A DNA stretch of 64,000 bases from Rosettibacter firmus (GTDB taxonomy: Bacteria > Bacteroidota > Ignavibacteria > Ignavibacteriales > Melioribacteraceae): the NCBI RefSeq assembly GCF_036860695.1, contig NZ_JAYKGJ010000003.1:62001-126000 (forward strand), read 5' to 3'. Each line of letters opens with the position of its first letter. Positions within the stretch are counted from its first letter, which is position 1. Positions 9,193-19,185 of this stretch are shown one piece after another. The notes under the pieces were generated by a model. The model had not been told where the DNA came from. It searched no databases and saw only the letters and a list, made by a program, of their open reading frames with translations. The position numbers and the translations under genes are program-made.

Positions 9193-10272
9193 TTAATTAT
9201 GTCGTATATTCAAAATGTCGCCATCTTTTACAATATATTCTTTCCCTTCCAGTCTCCAGGCTCCAGCTTCTTTACATTTACTAAATGAACCATATTTTAT
9301 AAAATCATCATAGTGAACAACTTCTGCTCTAATAAATTTATTGTAAAAATCTGAATGAATAACACCTGCGGCTTGTTGTGCATTGTAATTTTTTTTAATT
9401 GTCCAGGCTCTGCATTCATCTTCTCCTACAGTAAAGAATGATTGCAAACCAAGCATTTCATAGGAAGTTCTTAATATTTTACTCAGAGCAGATTCTTTAA
9501 TTCCATAATCTTCCATAAAAATTTTCTGGTCTTCTTCACTTAAATTAGAAAGTTCAAGCTCTATTTTTGCAAAAAATGGGATTACAGGAACATCTAACTT
9601 AATTAATTGATTTTTAATATCATTAATTTCTTTATCAACAGATTGAATTGAGTCTTCATCAAAATTAATTGCAATGGCAAGAGGTTTAAGAGTAATTAAT
9701 TGATAACCTGATAACATTTTTAATTCATTATCATCAAGATGAAGTGATCTGAGAGGTTGTTCTTTTTCGCAATGTGCATAACATTTTTCAATTACAGGAA
9801 ATTCTCTTTTCAATCTTTCATCTTTTGATTTTTGTAAATCCTTTTTAAGCTTCTCCAGTCTATTTTCAAGAAAAGCTAAATCAGAAAGTAAAAATTCTGT
9901 CTCTAAAAATTCGATATCTCTTACAGGATTTACATCTCCCATCGGGTGAATTATTGTTTCATCTTTAAATGCTCTTATGACATAAAATAATGCATCATTA
10001 TTTCGAACACTATTAAGAAAAGTTGAGGTTATTTTAACTTTATTTTCCTCTGACATTTTTAAACCAGGAATATCAAAAACTTCGATAGTAGCATTAACCT
10101 GCTTTTTAGGATTAAAAATTTTTGTGAGATTGTCTAATCGTTCATCTGGTACTTTTACTACTTCAATTGATGCTTCTTCTTTCTGTGAACTTATGTTCGA
10201 TGAGGTTTTTGAAAGAGTTTTGAAAAGAGTTGTTTTACCAGAATATTGTAATCCAACTAAACCAATTTGCAT
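9193..10272 (-). CDS. ychF: YchF/OLA1-like GTPase (or ATPase) with divergent P-loop
   Basis: A 359-residue TRAFAC-class protein with the YchF layout: N-terminal G domain, coiled-coil insertion (about 125-165) and a C-terminal TGS-like domain ending in GAWRLEGKEYIVKDGD, characteristic of DUF933. G3 is DIPGL, and G4 is NFDE, the NxxE form that shifts YchF toward ATP. The P-loop is GLQYSGKTT instead of the usual GxPNVGKST, and the G2/linker is unusual, so this may be a paralogue of the classical housekeeping YchF. YchF proteins bind ribosomes and influence oxidative-stress responses. The name is a family-level call. Confidence 0.82.
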   Translation of the reverse strand: MQIGLVGLQYSGKTTLFKTLSKTSSNISSQKEEASIEVVKVPDERLDNLTKIFNPKKQVNATIEVFDIPGLKMSEENKVKITSTFLNSVRNNDALFYVIRAFKDETIIHPMGDVNPVRDIEFLETEFLLSDLAFLENRLEKLKKDLQKSKDERLKREFPVIEKCYAHCEKEQPLRSLHLDDNELKMLSGYQLITLKPLAIAINFDEDSIQSVDKEINDIKNQLIKLDVPVIPFFAKIELELSNLSEEDQKIFMEDYGIKESALSKILRTSYEMLGLQSFFTVGEDECRAWTIKKNYNAQQAAGVIHSDFYNKFIRAEVVHYDDFIKYGSFSKCKEAGAWRLEGKEYIVKDGDILNIRHN

Positions 10273-10406
10273 TTGATTTTCTCAAAAAATTAATTTCAAA
10301 AATTCATTGTGTTAATATAACAAATAAAGAATAAGTGATTAAAAATAATTCTTTTTTAATTTTCTAAATAATCAACTGATGTTTATTATAAATATGCACG
10401 AATTAA

Positions 10407-10691
10407 CTAAGAAACTATCTGGGTATGTAATGCAATTTCCTCAAGTATTGAAGTTACTTTTAGACAATCACTTAATTCACCGGAGAAAACTACTGCTTTC
10501 CCTTTTACATGTGCCTCGAATGCATATTTGCGGGCTTGTTCGTAGCTACAACCTGTTGCTTTTATTAATTGTCCAATTACTTCATCAAAAGTATGAACAT
10601 CATCGTTATAGAGAATTACTTTATATGGAAGATTCACTGTTACATCTTCTTCAACTACTGGTTCAACTTTTCCTGGTTTAATTTCTTCCAT
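10407..10691 (-). CDS. clpS: ClpS adaptor of the Clp protease
   Basis: ClpS delivers N-degron substrates to ClpA- or ClpC-type unfoldases. The 94-residue protein has the short acidic N-terminal tail (about 1-20) followed by the core YKVILYNDDVHTFDEVI, which includes the substrate-binding NDD, and HVKGKAVVFSGE with the conserved hydrophobic wall. GGGG lies 8 nt before the ATG. No clpA/clpC is adjacent; clpX is about 31 kb away. It is divergent from etfB across 240 bp of AT-rich sequence. Confidence 0.95.
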   Translation of the reverse strand: MEEIKPGKVEPVVEEDVTVNLPYKVILYNDDVHTFDEVIGQLIKATGCSYEQARKYAFEAHVKGKAVVFSGELSDCLKVTSILEEIALHTQIVS

Positions 10692-10867
10692 AATTAATTC
10701 CCCTATTTTCTACTAAATTATAAAATTGAATTATAAAAATGAATTCAAAATATTTTCTCATATTTTTATAACTTTAAATAAGAATATAATATAAATTTAT
10801 TACCATAACTTTAATCTAAAAATTATATTTTTTGGTACTCTTATTAATATTATTTTTATATTATTCT

Positions 10868-10896
10868 TTGAAAATTCAAGTCTGTGATAATATATT
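10868..10896 (+). promoter_or_regulatory. Likely housekeeping promoter of etfBA
   Basis: TTGAAA (10868-10873) and TATATT (10891-10896) are separated by exactly 17 bp, each one mismatch from the sigma70 consensus. The predicted transcription start near 10903 leaves a short leader to the etfB ATG at 10932. No other hairpin or gene is visible in the 240-bp clpS/etfB gap. Confidence 0.5.
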
Positions 10897-10931
10897 AGAT
10901 TTTAAAGATAGAATATTTTTGTGGAGGCAGA

Positions 10932-11678
10932 ATGAAAATTGCAGTTTGTATTAACCATGTTCCTGATACAGCAGCAAAAATTAATATTGGAAACGACCGT
11001 AAAAGCATTGATACTGCAGGAGTTGCATACGTTGTTAATCCTTATGATGAATTTGCAATCGAAGAAGCACTTAAAACAAAAGAAAAATTTGGTGGAGAAA
11101 CAGTTGCTATAAGTCTTGGTAGCGATGCAAATAAAGAGACATTAAGAAAAGCACTTGCTATGGGTATTGACGAAGCAATTCTATTAAAGGATGAAAGTTA
11201 TCGTGATTCTTTATCGGTTGCAAAAGCACTTGCAGATGAAATCAAATCACAAAATGCTGAAATTGTTTTCTTTGGCAAACAGTCTGTTGATTTCGATAAT
11301 GGTGTAATTGGACAAATGGTTGCCGAGTTATTAAATTACAATTCAGTATCCAATGTTATTAAATTAATTATTGAAGGAAATAAGATTACGGCAGAACGAG
11401 AAATTGAAGGTGGAAAAGAAATTGTTGAGACCACATTACCTGTTGTTATTACAGCACAGAAAGGTTTGAATGAGCCACGATACGCTTCTTTAAAAGGAAT
11501 TATGGCTGCAAAGAAAAAAAATATAATTGAAAAAATTCCAGCTAATTATCAAAATAATGTTGAATTAATTGAAATGAAAAAGCCAGCATCAAAACAACCA
11601 GGTAGAATTATTGGAACAGATGCATCGGCAGTTCAAGAATTAATCCGTCTACTTAAAGAAGAAGCAAAAGTAATTTAA
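10932..11678 (+). CDS. etfB: Electron transfer flavoprotein beta subunit
   Basis: EtfB pairs with EtfA to carry electrons from acyl-CoA dehydrogenases and related flavoenzymes to the quinone pool or other acceptors. The 248 residues begin MKIAVCINHVPDT and include VNPYDEFAIEEAL, the AMP/FAD-binding GKQSVDFDNGVIGQMVAE and the recognition-loop region PRYASLKGIMAAKKK. GGAGG precedes the ATG. It is 9 bp upstream of etfA in an etfB-etfA-bifunctional nuclease operon. It is a typical non-bifurcating length, but bifurcation cannot be ruled out from sequence. Confidence 0.96.
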   Translation: MKIAVCINHVPDTAAKINIGNDRKSIDTAGVAYVVNPYDEFAIEEALKTKEKFGGETVAISLGSDANKETLRKALAMGIDEAILLKDESYRDSLSVAKALADEIKSQNAEIVFFGKQSVDFDNGVIGQMVAELLNYNSVSNVIKLIIEGNKITAEREIEGGKEIVETTLPVVITAQKGLNEPRYASLKGIMAAKKKNIIEKIPANYQNNVELIEMKKPASKQPGRIIGTDASAVQELIRLLKEEAKVI

Positions 11679-11687
11679 GGTGAAAAA

Positions 11688-12659
11688 ATGGCTAATAAAG
11701 TTTTAGTAATATTAGAACAAAGAAATGGTAAAATAAAAAAATCTTCTTTTGAAGCTGTAAAAGTAGCTTCTGAAATTTCTTCCAGAATTAATTATGAAAC
11801 CGAAGCAGTAATTATTGGAAATAATATTGAGAATATTGAAGAGACAGGTAATTATGGAGTTTCTAATGTTGTTCATTTTAGAAATCCAGAATTAGAAAAC
11901 TATTCAACAAGTGCTTATAAAAAAATTCTATTAGAGCATATTAATTCGACAAATCCTGAAATAATAATTATCCCGGGAACTTCACTTGGTAAAGATTTAG
12001 CACCACATATTTCTGCAAAATTAGATTGTGGATTAATTAGCGATTGTATAGCTTTGAACTATACAAACAATGAATTAATTGCAACAAGACCAATATTTGC
12101 TGGAAAGCTTTTAGCAGATTTTAAAGTAACAAGCACTAAAAAAATTTTTGTTCTACGTCCAAATGTATTTAAAGCAGATAAAATTTCTGATATGAAAGCA
12201 GACGTAAAAACTATTGATGTTGATAATTTAGATTTATCAACAAAAGTTATTGAGATTAAAAAAACAGATACTAAATTAGATGTAGCAGAAGCAGATATTA
12301 TTGTATCCGGTGGTAGAGGAATGAAAGCACCAGAAAATTTTAAACTAATTGAAGAACTGGCAGAGTTATTGGGGGGAGCTGTTGGTGCTTCTCGTGCTGT
12401 AGTTGATGCAGGCTGGCGACCACATAGTGAACAGGTAGGTCAAACAGGAAAAACAGTTTCGCCAACTTTATATGTTGCTCTTGGTATTTCAGGTGCAATA
12501 CAGCATCTTGCAGGTATGAGATCATCGAAATATATTGTGGCTGTAAATAAAGATAAAGATGCACCTATTTTTCAAATAGCTGATTATGGAATTGTTGGTG
12601 ATGTTTTTGAAATTGTTCCAGCAATGATTGAAGAACTAAAAAAAGTAAAATCAAATTGA
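11688..12659 (+). CDS. etfA: Electron transfer flavoprotein alpha subunit
   Basis: EtfA holds the redox-active FAD of the ETF heterodimer. The 323 residues show an N-terminal alpha/beta domain and the C-terminal FAD-binding domain: VSGGRGMKAPENF (about 206), GAVGASRAVVDAGW, EQVGQTGKTVSPTLYVALGI, SGAIQHLAGM and DAPIFQIADYGIVGD. The GQTGK arginine/lysine and D-x-G-I-V-G-D residues are all in place. Its stop codon overlaps the TTG start of the next gene, a translational coupling. Confidence 0.97.
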   Translation: MANKVLVILEQRNGKIKKSSFEAVKVASEISSRINYETEAVIIGNNIENIEETGNYGVSNVVHFRNPELENYSTSAYKKILLEHINSTNPEIIIIPGTSLGKDLAPHISAKLDCGLISDCIALNYTNNELIATRPIFAGKLLADFKVTSTKKIFVLRPNVFKADKISDMKADVKTIDVDNLDLSTKVIEIKKTDTKLDVAEADIIVSGGRGMKAPENFKLIEELAELLGGAVGASRAVVDAGWRPHSEQVGQTGKTVSPTLYVALGISGAIQHLAGMRSSKYIVAVNKDKDAPIFQIADYGIVGDVFEIVPAMIEELKKVKSN

Positions 12660-13255
12660 ACAAAGTTCAGGTTGAAATATTAGGTTTATCAGCAAGCCCT
12701 TCCACTGGAGGGGCTTATGCCTTGCTTCTTAAAGAGGTTTACGGCGTAAGACGCCTTCCAATAATTATTGGCTCTTTTGAAGCTCAATCCATTGCTCTTG
12801 AAATGGAAGGAATTAAAGCACCAAGACCACTTACTCACGACCTACTCAAAAGTGTTATAGAACATCTTGGCGGAACAGTAATTGAGGTTATTATCGATGA
12901 ATTAAAAGACAATACATTTCATGCAAAAATCAAAATTGAAATTGCATCGTTTACTCACGAAATAGATTCCCGTCCAAGTGATGCAATTGCTCTGGCTGTC
13001 CGAACAGGTTCACCACTTTATGTAGCAGAAGAAGTGATGAGACTTGCAGCTTTTGTTCCTTCTACAGAAGACATTGAAGAAGATACTTCTTCTGAAGTAG
13101 ATGAGAAAGAAGAAGAATTAGATAAAAATATTACTAAAGAAACAAAACTTGCCGAATTACAGGATCAACTTCGCGAAGCAATTGAAAAAGAAGATTACGA
13201 ACGTGCTGCTAAATTAAGAGATGAAATAAACAAATTAAAAGGAAAGCAGAATTAA
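12656..13255 (+). CDS. Bifunctional nuclease (BFN/DUF151) domain fused to a UVR motif
   Basis: 199 residues: a BFN domain at about 1-135 (GGAYALLLKEVYG, LPIIIGSFEAQSIA, the SRPSDAIALAVR signature), an acidic linker (about 143-162) and a C-terminal UVR helix pair (about 165-197, DYERAAKLRDEINKLKG) like those of UvrB/UvrC and McsA. BFN proteins have been reported to have RNase and DNase activity; their cellular role is unclear. Translation starts at TTG 12656, whose TG is shared with the etfA stop (TTGA), so the start is set by overlap, not by a ribosome site. Why it travels with etfBA is unknown. Confidence 0.9.
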   Translation: MNKVQVEILGLSASPSTGGAYALLLKEVYGVRRLPIIIGSFEAQSIALEMEGIKAPRPLTHDLLKSVIEHLGGTVIEVIIDELKDNTFHAKIKIEIASFTHEIDSRPSDAIALAVRTGSPLYVAEEVMRLAAFVPSTEDIEEDTSSEVDEKEEELDKNITKETKLAELQDQLREAIEKEDYERAAKLRDEINKLKGKQN

Positions 13256-13275
13256 ATCTGAATGTTGTTTAATTA

Positions 13276-14760
13276 TTAATTAAAAGCAACTTTCCCTATT
13301 TCACATTCAAGACATTTTCCCTTCGAGCAATAACTTCTAAATAAATCTATTATTCCCTGTGATATTATTGTACGGTTAATATGATCTTTCATTAAAATTG
13401 CATTGCCAACATCTGTAATTATCTGATTTTCTGATTTCTGTTCATAAATACTATATATTTTCATTATCTTTTTAGGTAACAATTTATTTCCAAACATTTC
13501 AAAATAAACTGCAAAAAATGGTAAAACAACATTTATAACTATTTCGTCTGCTCGAGTAGCTCCCACAAAATACTTAATTTCACTTTTAGCTGGTTGATTA
13601 AATACATAGTGAGTTTTCCAGTATCCATCAGATTTAATAACAAATAATGAACGTAAAGAATTGATTAATACTGTTAACTTTTGTATTTCGGCTATTTTCT
13701 TTGCAATTACAGAAATTAAATCTTCGTGTAATATTTCTTTTAATAATCTCGCACCTGCTGCTATTCTTATGGTAGGAAAATTTTGTGGACGAAGACGGAA
13801 AAAGTGCCACTGTGTTTCATTCATATATTTACTATCATAAAATACTTTTATTGAATTCCAGTGAAGAGAAATATTGTCAAGATAGTTTTTGCTTTCTTCA
13901 TCTATGATTTTTTCACTTGAATTAATCAAACCAGAAATATTCATCAACGCTGCTTCATATTTTTGAATAAGTACTCCATCTTTTTCAATTTTTTTAAGGA
14001 AGTCCACATTTGCATATTGTGCAAGTGTTATCATTTGTGATTTATTTTTTGAATAGCCAAGAGCTTCAAAAACGAGTTCATAAAATAATTGTTGCCAGAC
14101 TTCTTTATTTGTAAAATCTGAATGCTTGAATTGTCTTTCGTGAAATTTTTGTGTCAATTCATAAGAAACAACAGGTTCTTTTATATTCAATTCTTTTAGA
14201 AATTGAAGTTCCTTTAATCTTTCATAAATCCTTTTGCATTTTTTATTAAATCTTTCAACACCAAGTTGAATTAAAAATTTTTCTTTTGTTTCGAACGGAA
14301 CTAAATGAATTGATTCAGTACATTTCAGTAAATTTACAGCATCACTTTTTTCTTCCTGTTCAATACTATTTTTAAGTTGTTCAATCAAATCGTTATGGAT
14401 TAAATCAGAAATACATATTGAAGGGACTTTTCTACCATTTTTCGTATATACATAACCCTGTCTATTTTTATTGGTAAGAGTAACATGAAGGATTACACTG
14501 TTGTATTTATTATCAATATTGTGTCCATGTGCTTTCCAATCAGAATAATCTAAATCAATCTCAACATCGCCTACATAAGTAAGATTTCCAATTCTAATTC
14601 TTGCATTTCTAAAATCGGGACCTGCAGAATCTTCGTTTCGATTCCCCTTATCGATAATAAAAATATCATACTCATCGGAAGTCTTTATGATATCATTAAA
14701 GTTTTGTTTCTGCCAGATTTCGTAGAGTTTGCTCTCTTGAACTTTTGAAACTGAACCCAT
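13276..14760 (-). CDS. DUF2851 family protein, function unknown
   Basis: A 494-residue soluble protein of the DUF2851 family, seen mainly in Bacteroidota, Chlorobi and Ignavibacteria. Recognisable blocks are the N-terminal SAGPDFRNARIRIG and VGDVEIDLDYSDWKAHGH (about 45-75), resembling a nuclease-like acidic core, and the C-terminal cysteine cluster CSKGKCLECEIG. No signal peptide or membrane segment is visible. The family function is not established. The ATG follows ACGGACC. It is the last gene after pyrF (87-bp gap) and is convergent with the BFN gene. Confidence 0.85.
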   Translation of the reverse strand: MGSVSKVQESKLYEIWQKQNFNDIIKTSDEYDIFIIDKGNRNEDSAGPDFRNARIRIGNLTYVGDVEIDLDYSDWKAHGHNIDNKYNSVILHVTLTNKNRQGYVYTKNGRKVPSICISDLIHNDLIEQLKNSIEQEEKSDAVNLLKCTESIHLVPFETKEKFLIQLGVERFNKKCKRIYERLKELQFLKELNIKEPVVSYELTQKFHERQFKHSDFTNKEVWQQLFYELVFEALGYSKNKSQMITLAQYANVDFLKKIEKDGVLIQKYEAALMNISGLINSSEKIIDEESKNYLDNISLHWNSIKVFYDSKYMNETQWHFFRLRPQNFPTIRIAAGARLLKEILHEDLISVIAKKIAEIQKLTVLINSLRSLFVIKSDGYWKTHYVFNQPAKSEIKYFVGATRADEIVINVVLPFFAVYFEMFGNKLLPKKIMKIYSIYEQKSENQIITDVGNAILMKDHINRTIISQGIIDLFRSYCSKGKCLECEIGKVAFN

Positions 14761-14847
14761 TGGTCCGTCAATTATATTTTATTTAATGAATTGTCTTATC
14801 TACTTTTTCAAATTAATATTATATTTTTCTAAAAGCTACAACTTTTA

Positions 14848-15648
14848 TTATGATTGTACGATTCGATTTAAATTCCTAATTTCTCTTTCGACCGAATAAG
14901 GAAAATCTTTCGAATCATCACAATATATTAAAGAACGACTCACATTAATCAAATAATTATTATTCTTTTTTTCATCAAAGATTTTAACAACTTCATTTAA
15001 GTCACCCCCCTGAGCCCCTACTCCTGGAAGTAATATAATTAAATCACCAAAAATATCAGCATTTTCTTTTAATTCTTCAACATTTGTTGCTCCAAAAACA
15101 ATTCCACAATTTTTATTAAAGTTCCACTCTTTTACTTTTTCAATTATGGTTTGAAATAAAAACTTATCGTTCTTAAGACGGAGCTTCTCAAAATCATTAG
15201 CTCCATTATTAGATGTAAGAGCAAGAATAAAATTTAATTTATCCTTAAAAAGTAAAAATGGTTCAATTGAATCATAACCCATATATGGATGAAGTGTGAC
15301 TGCATCACAACCAAATGTATTAAAAATTGATTCAGCATACATTTTAGAAGTGTTGCCAATATCTCCCCTTTTAGCATCGCCAATAATTAATATATCTTCT
15401 GGAATTAATTCAATTGTAGATAAAAGATTTTCTATACCTTTAATGCCATCTTTTTCGTAGAAAGCAAAATTAATTTTATATGCAGCTGCATGATTGTATG
15501 TATTTTCAATAACTATTTTATTGAATTCCAGAACTGGATTTTTTTCTTTTTTTAAGTAGTCTGGAATTTTATTTATATCGGTATCAAGACCAACACAAAT
15601 ATGAAAATTTTTCTTAAGTTTTTGATATAATTTTTCGATTGCTGTCAT
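14848..15648 (-). CDS. pyrF: Orotidine 5'-phosphate decarboxylase (type 2)
   Basis: PyrF decarboxylates OMP to UMP in de novo pyrimidine synthesis. The 266 residues form the longer type-2 barrel, with HICVGLDTDINKIP at the start, the catalytic Asp-Lys-x-x-Asp in IIGDAKRGDIGNTS (about 90) and LPGVGAQGGD near the end. It starts 8 bp after rodA with no clear ribosome site, so coupling to rodA translation is likely. This places UMP synthesis at the end of the cell-wall elongation operon. Confidence 0.96.
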   Translation of the reverse strand: MTAIEKLYQKLKKNFHICVGLDTDINKIPDYLKKEKNPVLEFNKIVIENTYNHAAAYKINFAFYEKDGIKGIENLLSTIELIPEDILIIGDAKRGDIGNTSKMYAESIFNTFGCDAVTLHPYMGYDSIEPFLLFKDKLNFILALTSNNGANDFEKLRLKNDKFLFQTIIEKVKEWNFNKNCGIVFGATNVEELKENADIFGDLIILLPGVGAQGGDLNEVVKIFDEKKNNNYLINVSRSLIYCDDSKDFPYSVEREIRNLNRIVQS

Positions 15649-15656
15649 AATTTATT

Positions 15657-16886
15657 TTAAGCATGAAGTTTTCTGTTTCGATAAATATTTAAGACTATTC
15701 CAAGTAAAATCATATTAGTCAACAAAGAACTACCACCATAACTCAAAAAAGGAAGTGGTAAACCTATCACAGGAGTTAATCCTAAATTCATTCCAATATT
15801 TATTACGAAATGTGAAAATAATAAACACAAAAATCCAACTATTATTAAAACACCAAATTTATCTTTAGCCAGTGAAGATAATTTTAATAATCTCAAAAAG
15901 ATTATTAAGAACAATGTTAAAACAATTACACTACCAATAAAACCAAATTCTTCACCAATTACACAATAAATAAAATCGGTCCACTGTTCAGGAATAAATC
16001 TCAATTGAGTTTGATTTCCCTGCATAAAACCTTTACCAAATAAACCGCCAGAACCAATTGCAAGTTTTGCCTGAAGAGCATTATAACCAGAACCAAGAGG
16101 ATCTGCAGATGGATCTAAAAAAGCTGCTATTCTTTTCTGCTGGTGAGGTTTCAATAGTTTATAAGCATAATCAAAGAAAAAGCTCGCACCCAAATTGATA
16201 ACAAAAACAATCGTGCTGTTAAAAATATCTTTTCTAAATAAAATCAGTGCAATTATAACACCCACAAGCGAAAGAACAAATGGCACTGTTCCAAACAACG
16301 ACATAAATGTAACAATTCCCGGTGAAAGGACTACAAATAATCCAAACAAACTTATACCACTCCAGTAAATTAAGAAAAGAGTTATAAATGCAAAAACAAT
16401 TGCAGTGCCTGTATCTGGTTCAAGCAAAATTAATATCACAGGTAAGAAACCAATTATTAATGCAATTCCAATATCTTTGATATTATTTATATCTCTATCA
16501 TTATTTGTTAACCAATAAGATAATGCCAGTATAGTACCAATCTTGGCAAATTCAGAAGGTTGAAAACCTATAAAACCAAAACTAAGCCAGCTCTTAGAAC
16601 CATAAACAGTTTTTCCCATTATTAAAACAAGTAAAAGAAGGAATATAGAAAAAATATATGCTGGTATTGTGAATTTCTTAAATGTTTGTTGTGGGAGAGA
16701 ATACACAATAAAAAAAACAATCAATGATAAGACAACAAAAAAAAGTTGTTTTTGAAAATTTCCACTGGCAGTAGGATGATTAGCTGTAGAGCTATATATA
16801 GCTATTAAACCTATAGTAATAAGAAGAATTACAGGAATAAAAATTATTAAATCAAACTTATCATTGAGTTTATATTCAATTTTCAT
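15657..16886 (-). CDS. rodA: RodA, SEDS peptidoglycan glycosyltransferase
   Basis: RodA polymerises lipid II into glycan strands during lateral wall growth, working with PBP2. The product is almost wholly hydrophobic with about ten membrane segments and carries SEDS signatures: [20 protein letters not shown], the extracellular [18 protein letters not shown] loop and [13 protein letters not shown] near the end. I prefer the ATG at 16886 (AGGA nearby; 11-bp overlap with mrdA); a GTG at 16907 would add seven residues. It is directly downstream of its partner mrdA. Confidence 0.95.
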   Translation of the reverse strand: MKIEYKLNDKFDLIIFIPVILLITIGLIAIYSSTANHPTASGNFQKQLFFVVLSLIVFFIVYSLPQQTFKKFTIPAYIFSIFLLLLVLIMGKTVYGSKSWLSFGFIGFQPSEFAKIGTILALSYWLTNNDRDINNIKDIGIALIIGFLPVILILLEPDTGTAIVFAFITLFLIYWSGISLFGLFVVLSPGIVTFMSLFGTVPFVLSLVGVIIALILFRKDIFNSTIVFVINLGASFFFDYAYKLLKPHQQKRIAAFLDPSADPLGSGYNALQAKLAIGSGGLFGKGFMQGNQTQLRFIPEQWTDFIYCVIGEEFGFIGSVIVLTLFLIIFLRLLKLSSLAKDKFGVLIIVGFLCLLFSHFVINIGMNLGLTPVIGLPLPFLSYGGSSLLTNMILLGIVLNIYRNRKLHA

Positions 16887-18699
16887 TTTTACTTTTCCTG
16901 AAATCACTCACTTTACTCAGATAACGTGGTTGTTCCATTTTAAATTTATCTTTTTTCAAATAAGCTTTAATTATATCCCGAGCTATAGGTGCAGCAGCTA
17001 CACTTCCAAAACCAGCATTTTCTACGATTACCGCAATAGCTATTTTAGGATTCTTATAAGGTGCAAATCCAATAAAAATTGCATGGTCATTTCCATGTGG
17101 ATTTTGAGCTGTTCCAGTTTTACCAGCTATTTCAATATCAGGCATTCGAATATTGGTTGCAGTTCCAGCTCCATTTACTACTTTATACATTGCTCTTCTT
17201 ACAATATCAAAAGTATGCTTACTAATTCCTACATCAAAATATTCAGGTTTAATTTCTACATATCTACCAGTTTTAGTTTCTACATAACCTTTAAGAAAAT
17301 GTGGTTTTGCTGTTTTACCATAATTAGCTAAAATTGCAGCATACTGAGCTAATTGGATTGGTGTAACACTCAATTCTCCCTGTCCAATACCCAAACTAAC
17401 TAAAATTCCTTTTGGCCAGCGATCTTTTCCAAATACTTTATCATAAAATTCTTTGGTTGGAACAATTCCAGGAGATTCTTCGCTTATATCAACGCCGGTC
17501 TTTTTACCAAAGCCTAACTTTTTAGCATATTCAGACCACTTTTCAATTCCAATTTTAAGTGCTAATTGGTAGTAAAATGTGTTACAAGATTTTTCAATTG
17601 ATGTTTCGATATCTACAGTACCATGAACATGAAGACATTTGAAAAATCGATTTCCAAATTGAAATCCTCCACCACAATATGTTCTATAATTTGTATCAAT
17701 AATACCTTCTTCCAAAGCTGCCAATGCAGAAACCATTTTAAAAGTAGAACCAGGAGAATAAATTGACATAGTAGCACGATTAAATAAGGGTTTGTCCTTA
17801 TCTAAATTTAATTTTTTCCATACTTCATTTGGTGTAACTGAAGCAAAATCTGCTAAATTGTATTGTGGTGAACTTAAAAAAGCAAGAATTTCACCAGTAG
17901 AAGGTTCAATTGCTACAACAGCACCACGTTTATCTACAAAAGCTGATTCTGCTACCATCTGGGCATCTTTATCTATAGATAAGATCAAATCATATCCTTT
18001 AATTGCAGGTTTATCAAGTTCACCATTTTTATAATTTCCAATAATTTTTTGTCTGGAATCAACAAGAACATATTTGACCCCTTTTTCACCACGCAAAAAA
18101 TTTTCATATGTTTTTTCAAGTCCTACAAAGCCAATTTCATCACCCATCATATATTCATCTTTCTTTTTTCTTAAAATATCTGGTGGAATCTCTTTGGTAT
18201 ATCCAAACATATGCGAAGCATTAACGCCATATGAATAATCTCTTTGTGTTTCAACAACATAATCTACACCGGGAAGTTTATCTGAATTTTCCTCGTACCA
18301 TGCTATAACATTAAAAGGAACATCTTTTGCAATTCTCCTTGGAATATAAGGAGAATATTGTTGAGTTTGTTTTAATATTCTATCAATATATCCGGGTTTC
18401 ATCCCGAGAATATTTTCAATATATGGTGATAATTCTCTTTTAAATTGAGCCGGAATAATTCTCAAAGTAAATGTTGGTTTATTACCAACAAGAATTCTAT
18501 GATATCTATCGTAAAAAACTCCCCTTGGTGCTACTTGATAAATTGGTTTTATACTATTTTCATTTGCTTTTACAGTATAAGTTTTCCCCTGAAGGATTTG
18601 CATATTAAATAATTGAAATACCGAAATGCAAAAGAAGCCAATTATTACTGCAAAAATTACTCTTGCTCTTAATACTGATCCAAAACCTGTGTCATTCAT
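16876..18699 (-). CDS. mrdA: Penicillin-binding protein 2, transpeptidase of the elongasome
   Basis: PBP2 crosslinks new peptidoglycan with RodA. The 607 residues comprise a single N-terminal transmembrane anchor (about 12-33), the dimerisation/pedestal region starting with [10 protein letters not shown], and a class-B transpeptidase domain with SPGSTFKM (nucleophile Ser, about 313), SCNTFYYQ and [10 protein letters not shown]. Length is normal for the family. It overlaps mreD by 4 bp and rodA by 11 bp, so stoichiometric production of the rod complex is likely. Confidence 0.96.
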   Translation of the reverse strand: MNDTGFGSVLRARVIFAVIIGFFCISVFQLFNMQILQGKTYTVKANENSIKPIYQVAPRGVFYDRYHRILVGNKPTFTLRIIPAQFKRELSPYIENILGMKPGYIDRILKQTQQYSPYIPRRIAKDVPFNVIAWYEENSDKLPGVDYVVETQRDYSYGVNASHMFGYTKEIPPDILRKKKDEYMMGDEIGFVGLEKTYENFLRGEKGVKYVLVDSRQKIIGNYKNGELDKPAIKGYDLILSIDKDAQMVAESAFVDKRGAVVAIEPSTGEILAFLSSPQYNLADFASVTPNEVWKKLNLDKDKPLFNRATMSIYSPGSTFKMVSALAALEEGIIDTNYRTYCGGGFQFGNRFFKCLHVHGTVDIETSIEKSCNTFYYQLALKIGIEKWSEYAKKLGFGKKTGVDISEESPGIVPTKEFYDKVFGKDRWPKGILVSLGIGQGELSVTPIQLAQYAAILANYGKTAKPHFLKGYVETKTGRYVEIKPEYFDVGISKHTFDIVRRAMYKVVNGAGTATNIRMPDIEIAGKTGTAQNPHGNDHAIFIGFAPYKNPKIAIAVIVENAGFGSVAAAPIARDIIKAYLKKDKFKMEQPRYLSKVSDFRKSKNEN

Positions 18700-19184
18700 A
18701 CAAATGCCTTTCGTGAATTCAATATAATTACAGGTAATGAAAAGAAAGCAGTATAAAGACCCGGTAAAATACTTCCTTCAAGGATAAGATAGAAAATATT
18801 AAAATCTTTATCTGTACTGGAAATTAAAGTATATAAAAATGAATTAATTGTAGAACATAAGAATACAACAATTATAAATGCATAAGAAGTTGTATAAATA
18901 TCAACCTTGTTTTCATTATAAAAATATCCAGCTGAAAAACCTGCAATAGTAAATGTAAGCATAAAAGCACCAAGCAATCCACCAGAAATTAAATCGAAAA
19001 TTAATCCAATAACAAAACCAAGTAATGTACCATAAATCTGTCCATATTTTAGTGTATAGAAACAAATTAATATTACAATTATGTTTGGATTTATATCATT
19101 TATTGAAAGTAAAGGAACAATCACAAGTTGAATTGATGCAATTGGTATAAATATTAAAATTGGTTTTAAAAAATTCCAGAGCAT
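18696..19184 (-). CDS. mreD: Rod-shape protein MreD
   Basis: MreD is a small inner-membrane member of the Rod complex. The 162 residues are nearly all hydrophobic, with about five or six membrane spans and the weakly conserved LLGAFMLTFTIAGFSAGYF segment. The family is poorly conserved, so the call leans on position between mreC (1-bp gap) and mrdA (4-bp overlap) as well as topology. Confidence 0.9.
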   Translation of the reverse strand: MLWNFLKPILIFIPIASIQLVIVPLLSINDINPNIIVILICFYTLKYGQIYGTLLGFVIGLIFDLISGGLLGAFMLTFTIAGFSAGYFYNENKVDIYTTSYAFIIVVFLCSTINSFLYTLISSTDKDFNIFYLILEGSILPGLYTAFFSLPVIILNSRKAFV

Positions 19185-19185
19185 A

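Noticed and set aside
10379-10681. 100-residue plus-strand open frame
   Set aside because: Antisense to clpS, which has a strong family match and ribosome site; the shadow has poor composition.
16864-17331. 155-residue plus-strand open frame
   Set aside because: Antisense to mrdA; rich in Ser/Phe/Tyr as expected for a shadow.
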